From: JACKHA01 sp041401985
GTDB taxonomy: Bacteria; Planctomycetota; Phycisphaerae; Phycisphaerales; UBA1924
NCBI GenBank assembly: GCA_041401985.1
Contig: JAWKTE010000001.1
Location: forward strand, 124,001 to 188,000
DNA: 64,000 nt
Direction: 5' to 3'
This document shows, in pieces, positions 58,034-64,000 of this stretch. The notes under the pieces are model-generated. The model made no database searches and had not been told where the DNA came from. It was given only the letters and a program-made list of their open reading frames with translations. Made by a program: the position numbers and the translations under genes. The first letter of the stretch is position 1; each line of letters starts with the position of its first letter.

Positions 58034-59914
58034 TCAGTGGGCCGACGCGCCCGCCGGGCGGTCGGGGAGCGGCCAGTCCTTGGCGTCCCAGTGGGGCGGG
58101 ATGGCGGTGTCGAAGTCGTACGGGCCGTGCTTCACGATCGGCTCGTGGTGGAAGTTGTGCTCATCGGGCGGGCTGTCGGCCTCCCACTCGAGGCTCATCG
58201 CGCCCCAGGGATTGGCCGGTGCCGGCCGCCCGGCGACCAGCGAGTGGATGAAGTTGAACAGGTGGACCAAGAACCCGGCCAGCAGCAGCCAGGAGCCGAT
58301 GGTCGAGACCTGGTGGAGCAGCGTGTACTCGTCGAGGTAGGAGGCGTAGCGCCGCGGCATGCCGCGGGTGCCCAGGAAGAACTGGGTGAAGAACGTGACG
58401 TTGAACCCGATGAAGACCAGGATGCAGCCGACGATGCCCCAGAACTCGTTGTACATCTTGCCGAACATCTTGGGCCACCAGTGGTGCAGCCCGCCAACGA
58501 AGGCGATGATGGTGCCGCCCATCATGACGTAGTGGAAGTGGGCCACGACGAAGTAGGAGTCGTGCAGGTGCAGGTCGGTCGACAGGGTGGCCAGCGGGAG
58601 GCCGGTCAGCCCGCCGATGGAGAACAGGAACAGGAACGAGAGGGTGTAGAGCATCGGCGTGTTGAAGGCGATCGAGCCCTTGTAGAGCGTGGCGATCCAG
58701 TTGAAGACCTTGATCGCGGTGGGGATGGCCACGAGGAACGTCAGGGCGCTGAAGACGATTGAGGCCAGTTCGCCCTGGCTCGTGAACATGTGGTGGCCCC
58801 ACACGATGAACGACACGCCGGCGATGCCCAGCGAGCTGAAGGCGATGGCGCGGTAGCCGAAGATCTTCTTGCGGGCGTGGACCGCGATCATGTCGGAGAT
58901 GATGCCCATGCCGGGCAGGATCATCACGTACACGACCGGGTGGGAGTAGAACCAGAAGAAGTGCTGGAAGAGCACGGGGTCGCCGCCGATGCGCGGGTCG
59001 AAGATGCCCACGTGGAAGATCCGCTCGAAGAACAGCAGCAGCAGCGTGATGCCGATCACGGGCGTGGCCAGCACCTGGATGATCGAGGTGGCATAGATGG
59101 CCCAGATGAACAGCGGCATGTCGAACCAGCCCATGCCGGGGGCCCGCAGCTTGTGGACCGTGACGATGAAGTTCAGCCCGGTCAGGATCGAGGAGAACCC
59201 GAGCGTAAACGCCGCCATGACCATGATCGCGACGCGCCAGTGGTCGGCGTCGGTGGTCGTTGAGTACGGCGTGTAGAACGTCCAGCCCGTGTCCACGCCG
59301 CCGAAGAGGATCGAGGTCACGGCGAACATCGAGCCGATCGCGTAGATGTAGAAAGAGAGGAGGTTGAGGCGCGGGAAGGCCACGTCCTTGGCCCCGAGCA
59401 TGAGCGGCAGGAAGAAGTTGGCCAGGGCCGCGGGCACCGACGGGATGATGACCATGAACACCATGATCGCCCCGTGCAGGGTGAAGATGCGGTTGTAGAC
59501 GTTGTTGTTCTCGCCCTGGACATCGGAGACGGCCCACAACTGGCCGGTGGTCCGGGTCTGCATCACGGTCTCGGTCAGCGGCTGGCCGTCCTCGCCGAGG
59601 CGAGGCTGGCCGCTCTCGTCGAGCACCGGCTGGGTGACCGCGACCTGGGCGGTGCGGGTCGGTTCCCACAGTTCGAGCCGGACGGCCATGGCCGCCATGC
59701 CGCCCAGGAAGAACATGAACAGCACGGCGACCAGGTACATGATCCCGATCTTCTTGTGGTCGATCGTGGTGGCCCAGCGCCAGATCTCGGACCAGAACCC
59801 GCCGATGGGGGTCAGGTACGAGCCGTGGTGCCCGTGGCCGCCATGACCGCCACCATGACCAGAACCGTGGTCGTGGGCGTGTCCGCCGACATTCGTGTCC
59901 GTGATGGTTGACAT
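58034..59914 (-). CDS. ctaD: Cytochrome c oxidase subunit I, A2-type haem-copper oxidase
   Basis: 626 residues, at least twelve helices. Haem and CuB ligands are visible in TLHGAIMVFMVIIPSVPAAL (low-spin haem His), WFYSHPVVYVMILPGMGI (CuB His and cross-linked Tyr) and HDSYFVVAHFHYVMMGG. The Glu of helix VI found in A1 oxidases (HPEVY) is Val here, with Tyr-Ser just before it; the YSHPxVY pattern defines type A2, as in Thermus and Rhodothermus caa3. The N-terminus is His/Gly-rich (GGHAHDHGSGHGGGHGGHGH). ATG 59914 has GGAGG at about 9-13 nt upstream. Central catalytic subunit of the operon. Confidence 0.96.
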   Translation of the reverse strand: MSTITDTNVGGHAHDHGSGHGGGHGGHGHHGSYLTPIGGFWSEIWRWATTIDHKKIGIMYLVAVLFMFFLGGMAAMAVRLELWEPTRTAQVAVTQPVLDESGQPRLGEDGQPLTETVMQTRTTGQLWAVSDVQGENNNVYNRIFTLHGAIMVFMVIIPSVPAALANFFLPLMLGAKDVAFPRLNLLSFYIYAIGSMFAVTSILFGGVDTGWTFYTPYSTTTDADHWRVAIMVMAAFTLGFSSILTGLNFIVTVHKLRAPGMGWFDMPLFIWAIYATSIIQVLATPVIGITLLLLFFERIFHVGIFDPRIGGDPVLFQHFFWFYSHPVVYVMILPGMGIISDMIAVHARKKIFGYRAIAFSSLGIAGVSFIVWGHHMFTSQGELASIVFSALTFLVAIPTAIKVFNWIATLYKGSIAFNTPMLYTLSFLFLFSIGGLTGLPLATLSTDLHLHDSYFVVAHFHYVMMGGTIIAFVGGLHHWWPKMFGKMYNEFWGIVGCILVFIGFNVTFFTQFFLGTRGMPRRYASYLDEYTLLHQVSTIGSWLLLAGFLVHLFNFIHSLVAGRPAPANPWGAMSLEWEADSPPDEHNFHHEPIVKHGPYDFDTAIPPHWDAKDWPLPDRPAGASAH

Positions 59915-60014
59915 GGTCTTGTGACCTCCGGCTCGGGCCTCGCTCCACGGGCGAGCGGATGTTGTGTTCGAGTCTGTGCTTGCGGGGGACGGGGACGGGT
60001 CGGTGGCGTGTGGA

Positions 60015-61262
60015 CTAGGGCGCGTCGGGTGTTGGCTCGGCGCCGCCCTCGGGCGGGGTGGTGCTTGCGGGGCCGCCGTCGATGATCGACTGGGCCGCGA
60101 GCGGGTCCATCTCCTGACCCGCGAGCCGCATCATGAACGCCATGATGGCCCCGAGTTCGCGCTCGTTCACGCTGCTGGGCGTGAAGACTGTCATCTGGTT
60201 GGCAAAGCCCTGATGGATCTGCGCGGCGGGGGTGTAGATCGAGTTACGGACGTAGTTCTCGTCGTAGAGGACCGAAGTGCCGTCGGTCAGCGGCACCTGC
60301 GTGCCCCAGGCGTTCCGCCACGTCGGCCCGGTGCCGGCCGAGCCGTTGGTCGTGTGGCAGGATGAGCAGCCCTTGGCCTTCCAGAGGATCTCGCCGATGT
60401 CGGCCAGGTTCATCCCGGGCCAGTCGATGCCGGGATCGGTGACCCACGAGGCGTAGACCTCGCGCGGCACGACGCGGATCACTGCGATCATCTCGGAGTG
60501 GAAGTCGCCGCAGTACTCGGCGCAGAACACGATGTGGTCCTTGTAGCGGAACTCCTCCTCGTGCGCCAGGCCGGGCGAGTCGGGGTTCTTGTCTGGGTGG
60601 ATCTGGACCTCGGGATCGGCGGGGTCGAGCGTCTCGGTCTCGAACCACACGCTGGTGTAGCGGTTCGGGAAGATGTCGCACTTGATCCGCCAGTCCGGCA
60701 CCCAGAACGAGTGGATGACGTCGCTGCTGGTCATCTTCAGTTGGATGCCCGAGCCCTCGGGCACGTAGAAGATGTTGGCCTCGTTCATGCGCCCGCCGAC
60801 CGACATGGTCTCGGTGATGCTCCGCCCGGAGGCGTAGGTCATCTCCCAGTTCCACTTGTACGCCCGGAGGTTCATGCGGACCGAGTCGCCTCGGGCCACG
60901 ACGCGCTCGGCGTAGTCCCAGAAGCCCTTGAAGAAGATCACCACGAGAAGCAGCGTCGGGATGATCGTCCAGGTGATCTCCAGGGCCGTGTGGTGGCTCG
61001 GGCTGACCGGGGCCGCCACGCCGGGCTTGCGCCGCCAGCGGAAGCAGAACCAGCCCATCAGGCCCATGAGCAGCACGAACCAGAACACGCTGAGCCACCA
61101 CAGGAACATGTACGTCCCGTCGGCGGTGCGTGCGTCGTGGCTGGCGGCGTCTGTGTCGAAGAACGCCCAGTGGAAGAACCCCTGGAGCGCGGGCGCACGC
61201 CCGAGCAGACCGGTGAGCCCGGCCGAGGCGTCTGCGAGCGAGTTGAGAAGCGGTGCAACCAT
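60015..61262 (-). CDS. ctaC: Cytochrome c oxidase subunit II with fused cytochrome c (caa3 type)
   Basis: 415 residues. Two N-terminal helices (FLWWLSVFWFVLLMGLMGWF and LEITWTIIPTLLLVVIFFKG) anchor a periplasmic cupredoxin. The CuA site is His in SSDVIHSFWVPDW plus CAEYCGDFHSEM at about 246-257 (two Cys, Glu, His, Met). A cytochrome c domain follows, with CSSCH near 298-302 and a likely Met ligand in FANQMTVFTPSSV. The haem c lets the oxidase take electrons directly from a donor such as alternative complex III. The start lies 2 nt after the SCO stop codon. No typical cleavable signal peptide is present. Confidence 0.95.
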   Translation of the reverse strand: MVAPLLNSLADASAGLTGLLGRAPALQGFFHWAFFDTDAASHDARTADGTYMFLWWLSVFWFVLLMGLMGWFCFRWRRKPGVAAPVSPSHHTALEITWTIIPTLLLVVIFFKGFWDYAERVVARGDSVRMNLRAYKWNWEMTYASGRSITETMSVGGRMNEANIFYVPEGSGIQLKMTSSDVIHSFWVPDWRIKCDIFPNRYTSVWFETETLDPADPEVQIHPDKNPDSPGLAHEEEFRYKDHIVFCAEYCGDFHSEMIAVIRVVPREVYASWVTDPGIDWPGMNLADIGEILWKAKGCSSCHTTNGSAGTGPTWRNAWGTQVPLTDGTSVLYDENYVRNSIYTPAAQIHQGFANQMTVFTPSSVNERELGAIMAFMMRLAGQEMDPLAAQSIIDGGPASTTPPEGGAEPTPDAP

Positions 61263-61264
61263 GG

Positions 61265-62347
61265 TCAGACCCCGCGTTCGATCCCGGCGGCCGGCAGGCG
61301 GCCGCGATGTGCCATCGTGTTCGTTCCGGCCCGCGCCGACGCCGCCGAGCCGCGTCCGCCGTGGGCCCGGCGACGATCCGGCCCGGGCGCGGGCGTCTCA
61401 AGCCCCGCCGTCGATCCGCTTCCCGCCGCCCCGGCCGCTCCACGGGCCGCGCGCCGGCGCTGCTTGGCCTTCTCCTGCATCCGCAGGGCCAGGATCAGCC
61501 CCGCGATGCCGAGCATGCACAGCACGCCGCCGATCTGCATGACCCGCACGGCCTGCACCGTGTACGAGCCTTTGCTCGGGTCGTAGTGGAAGCAGAACAG
61601 AATCAGGCGGTCCAGCAGCGTCGGCGCGATGCTGCCCTGCCCCGCCTCGACCAGGCCCAGTTGGATGTCGTCGGCCTGGTTCACATAGTCCAGCCCGTCG
61701 ATGTACCGCGAGACCCGCCCGTCGGGCGTGATGAGCACCAGCCCGGGTGCGTGGGCGAACTCGCCCGCGTCGGCGATGAACGTGTACTGGAACCCGACGC
61801 TGTCGGCCAGGCGGCGTGCGTTGCCCGCGGTCGCGGTGTGGTACGCCCAGCCGGCCCGGACCGCCGGCGTCTCCGGGCGGTTGTACGACAACAGGCTGGC
61901 GAGTTTCTCGCCCAGGGCCATGTCGGTCGTGTTCGTGTGGTCGATCGAGACGACCAGCACGTTGAAGTCCTCGCCGACCGTGTAGTCGATCTTGTTCATC
62001 GCGCCGCGGAGGCGCTCCATCGTCAGCGGGCACACGACCGGGCAGTCGTAGTAGACCAGCGCCAGGATCGCGGGCTTGCCGCGACCGTCGGGCGTCCGGG
62101 CCAGCGGCCCGTCGTTGAAGTAGTCGCCGACGCGGACCATCTCGCCCGCGTCGTTCATGAGCAGCGCTTCGAGGTCGATGACCTCGCCGGCCTTGTCCTG
62201 CAGCGTGACGCCCTCGAGTTCTGCGGGCGTGGTCATGCCGGGCTGGGCCGCGGCGGGCGTCGCAAGGCCAATCATCGCCAGCGCGGCCACACCGGCCGCG
62301 ATCACGCGACCGACTCCCGACCCGAACTGGACTGCCTGGCTCACCAT
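61265..62347 (-). CDS. SCO1/SenC-family copper chaperone with C-terminal membrane helix
   Basis: 360 residues. SCO proteins deliver copper to the CuA site of subunit II. The thioredoxin-fold copper motif is YDCPVVCPLTMERL (CxxxC), and the distal His lies in FIADAGEFAHAPGLVLIT region as in the family. The N-terminal signal is VIAAGVAALAMIGLATPAAA. Unusual: a second membrane helix near 290-312 (VMQIGGVLCMLGIAGLILAL) and a basic, Ala-rich tail. ATG 62347 is preferred; GTG 62365 is six codons upstream. Adjacent to ctaC with a 2-nt gap. An 8-nt repeat array lies about 65 nt upstream. Confidence 0.92.
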   Translation of the reverse strand: MVSQAVQFGSGVGRVIAAGVAALAMIGLATPAAAQPGMTTPAELEGVTLQDKAGEVIDLEALLMNDAGEMVRVGDYFNDGPLARTPDGRGKPAILALVYYDCPVVCPLTMERLRGAMNKIDYTVGEDFNVLVVSIDHTNTTDMALGEKLASLLSYNRPETPAVRAGWAYHTATAGNARRLADSVGFQYTFIADAGEFAHAPGLVLITPDGRVSRYIDGLDYVNQADDIQLGLVEAGQGSIAPTLLDRLILFCFHYDPSKGSYTVQAVRVMQIGGVLCMLGIAGLILALRMQEKAKQRRRAARGAAGAAGSGSTAGLETPAPGPDRRRAHGGRGSAASARAGTNTMAHRGRLPAAGIERGV

Positions 62348-62412
62348 GCTCGCTCGATCAACCACGCCACGCTCGAACCCTGTCTCTCACTCTCTCCGAA
62401 CCTTCTTCTCTC

Positions 62413-62452
62413 CGTCGCTTCGTCGCTTCGTCGCTTCGTCGCTTCGTCGCTT
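62413..62452. repeat. Octanucleotide array (5 x CGTCGCTT) upstream of the SCO gene
   Basis: Five identical 8-nt units in the spacer between the 129-residue membrane-protein gene and SCO. The unit is that of the second block at 41767-41806. Confidence 0.9.
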
Positions 62453-62470
62453 CGATTCTCGTCCCCCGGC

Positions 62471-62860
62471 TCACTCCCCGCCGCCGTGGGCCGGCTCGTG
62501 CCCACCGGCCATCTCGGCCATGACCGATTCGATCGGGACGCGGACGTGCCCGTCGGTCGCGTTGACCCAGCCGTAGGACTCGAGCCGCCGCTCGGCGGTG
62601 GCCCGGGCGGCACGCGACTCGCCGGCCCAGACCGTGACCTCCGACTTGATCGCCCGGCGGGTCGAGATGTAGCCCTTGGCGTAGACGATCGTCGCGCCGA
62701 CGAAGGCGACCAGGAAGATCACGCTGATCACGAACACCGCGAGCAGGATGAACGGGTTGGCCGCGGAGCCGTGCTCGACCTGCGGACTCCCCTCGCTGGC
62801 GGCGTGCTGGTGCCACTCGTCCAATGGCTCGTGATGCTCTGGAGTGTGCTCGTGGTCCAT
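62471..62860 (-). CDS. Small membrane protein between actF and SCO
   Basis: 129 residues, family not recognised. The N-terminus is acidic and His-rich (MDHEHTPEHHEPLDEWHQHA), a single helix lies at about 37-62 (FILLAVFVISVIFLVAFVGA), and the C-terminal domain has RRLESYGWVNATDGHVRVPI and ends in a short His/Gly tail. WVNATDGHVRVPIESVM resembles the text near the end of small proteins encoded beside alternative complex III in other bacteria (inference). It follows actF by 109 nt on the same strand. A role as an accessory subunit or linker is likely from position only. Confidence 0.75.
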   Translation of the reverse strand: MDHEHTPEHHEPLDEWHQHAASEGSPQVEHGSAANPFILLAVFVISVIFLVAFVGATIVYAKGYISTRRAIKSEVTVWAGESRAARATAERRLESYGWVNATDGHVRVPIESVMAEMAGGHEPAHGGGE

Positions 62861-62969
62861 GTCGCTCGTCGCTCTCGTGTTCGCTGGCCGGACACCAGAC
62901 GGATTCTTGACACATCGAACCGGATGCGGCCCGGGCGGGTCCGGGCCTCGGAAGAGGCGGCGCTCCGAA

Positions 62970-64000
62970 TCAGACGTAGTTCTTGTGGTGCAGCGCCTCG
63001 CCCATGCGCGGGTCCTTGACCGCCACCAGGGGCCCGCCCGCCACGCGGCGGATCAGCAGGCCGGCGAAGATCGCGATGGGTCCGACCAGGCCGACCGCGT
63101 CGAGCCACCAGCCGGTCGGCCCGGGGTTCGACTCGGCCGCCGCCCCGGCGTAGACCATCGGGCGGATGTTCCAGATGAGGTCGGCGGCGATCATCAGCAG
63201 CATCCACACCGCCATGGCCGCCAGACCGAGCGTCGACTCCTTGACGCGACGGACGAGCAGGATCAGGAACGGCGCGATGAAGTGCCCGACCGAGAGGATG
63301 ACGGCCATGTTCTCCCAGCCGTTCTCGCGCCGGATGACGTAATAGGCCGACTCCTCCGGGATGTTGCTGTACCAGATCAGGAAGTACTGGCTAAAGGTGA
63401 TGTACGCCCAGAAGACCGTGAAGCCGAAGATCAGCTTGCCCAGGTCGTGGAAGTGCTCCATCGTGACCGCGCCGGTCAGGCGGCCGGTCACCCGCAGCAC
63501 CGCGAGCACGATGACCACGACGCACAGCGACGCCTGCGCGACGCTGGCGAAGTAGTACACGCCCCACATCGTGCTGAAGAAGCGGTAGTCGACGCTCATG
63601 ATCCAGTCGAACGCCACGAACGCGATCGACAGCGCAAACAGCGGCAGGCCCCAGCCGGACATCTTCCGCGCCTTGGACGTCAGCCAGCGGTCGCCCGTGC
63701 GGTCCTGCTCCGTCGAGGCCCGCCACAGACCCATCGCGAGCACACTCCACAGGGCGGCATACACGAGGATCCGAGCGAGGAAGAACGGGGCGTTCAACCA
63801 GCCCGCCTTGTGGGACAGGAGCGGGTCGAACGCGTTGTCCGGGTCGAGCCACGTGAACATGATGCCCTGGCCCAACACCTCCAGCACGAAGATCGGCGCC
63901 ATCAGCACCAGCGCCAGCGGGATCAGCGACATCAGGTTTTCGAGCTGGCGACGCACCGTGGCGGTCCAGCCCGCGTTGACCAGCTGGAACACCATCGTCC
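62970..64000 (-). CDS. actF: Alternative complex III membrane subunit ActF (partial, N-terminus beyond the window)
   Basis: The ActF/NrfD-like integral subunit of the quinol:cytochrome c (or caa3) oxidoreductase called alternative complex III. About 343 residues are visible with at least eight helices; blocks include WIMSVDYRFFSTMWGVYYFA, FTVFWAYITFSQYFLIWYSN, IPEESAYYVIRRENGWENMA and LSVGHFIAPFLILLVRR, all typical of ActF. The frame is open through base 64000, and the ATG at 63995 is internal (FQLVNAGWTATVRRQLE aligns with a mid-protein block of the family). The other ACIII genes are expected just beyond the right edge. Runs in the same direction as the caa3 operon. Confidence 0.9.
   Translation of the reverse strand, partial: TMVFQLVNAGWTATVRRQLENLMSLIPLALVLMAPIFVLEVLGQGIMFTWLDPDNAFDPLLSHKAGWLNAPFFLARILVYAALWSVLAMGLWRASTEQDRTGDRWLTSKARKMSGWGLPLFALSIAFVAFDWIMSVDYRFFSTMWGVYYFASVAQASLCVVVIVLAVLRVTGRLTGAVTMEHFHDLGKLIFGFTVFWAYITFSQYFLIWYSNIPEESAYYVIRRENGWENMAVILSVGHFIAPFLILLVRRVKESTLGLAAMAVWMLLMIAADLIWNIRPMVYAGAAAESNPGPTGWWLDAVGLVGPIAIFAGLLIRRVAGGPLVAVKDPRMGEALHHKNYV

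Overview
The window looks like a chromosome segment of a high-G+C planctomycete of the class Phycisphaerae (order Phycisphaerales or a close relative). The main reasons are a run of seven secreted proteins that end in a double GC-type dockerin module finishing in Gly-Cys, three exported proteins with a PAP-variant PEP-CTERM tail, a DUF1800/DUF1501 gene pair, and an alternative complex III/caa3 oxidase cluster. Family calls come from motifs read by eye; no database search was run.

Layout. 1-9.9 kb: partial parA, a P-loop kinase, gamma-glutamyltransferase, an O-antigen-ligase-type membrane protein, a Gln/Met-rich membrane protein, a frameshifted iron-type solute-binding protein, a lower-G+C orphan and an oligopeptide ABC ATPase. 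10-21 kb: seven consecutive minus-strand GC-dockerin genes, each with its own hairpin terminator; one is a subtilisin-like protease. 21-27 kb: a two-component pair whose regulator ends in an XRE-type HTH, then rsmB and a PTS EIIA gene (both frameshifted), and an HEYGH metalloprotease. 27-30 kb: three tandem PEP-CTERM paralogues. 30-40 kb: thyX, a Phd/RelE module, an M16 protease, an HDOD protein, recO, a frameshifted fabZ-like gene, tRNA-Leu(GAG), a glycosyltransferase, a Lon-substrate-binding-domain protein and a HepT/MntA module. 40-46 kb: DUF1501/DUF1800 and a 740-residue protein almost without charged residues and rich in Phe-Gly. 46-54 kb: a tandem pair of secretin-N-domain-like exported proteins, an FHA-GAF histidine kinase, fabD, a lipoprotein and fabG. 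54-64 kb: a prepilin-like protein and a minus-strand respiratory operon running from actF through SCO, ctaC, ctaD, ctaE and ctaF.

Working together. The respiratory operon encodes the end of a quinol to cytochrome c to oxygen chain: alternative complex III passes electrons to an A2-type caa3 oxidase whose subunit II carries its own haem c, with SCO supplying copper. The dockerin and PEP-CTERM blocks are two separate C-terminal sorting or anchoring systems for exported proteins. fabD, fabG and the fabZ-like gene belong to fatty-acid synthesis.

Structure beyond the genes. (i) Many start codons sit 5-8 nt, most often exactly 6 nt, after a TANNNT hexamer without a Shine-Dalgarno sequence, which is the layout of leaderless mRNAs. 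(ii) Three arrays of perfectly phased 7-nt repeats lie 10-18 nt upstream of start codons, all in the same orientation to the gene; 8-nt and 41-nt arrays occupy other spacers. (iii) Five apparent single-base frameshifts fall in four otherwise well-conserved genes, which points to assembly errors as much as to decay.
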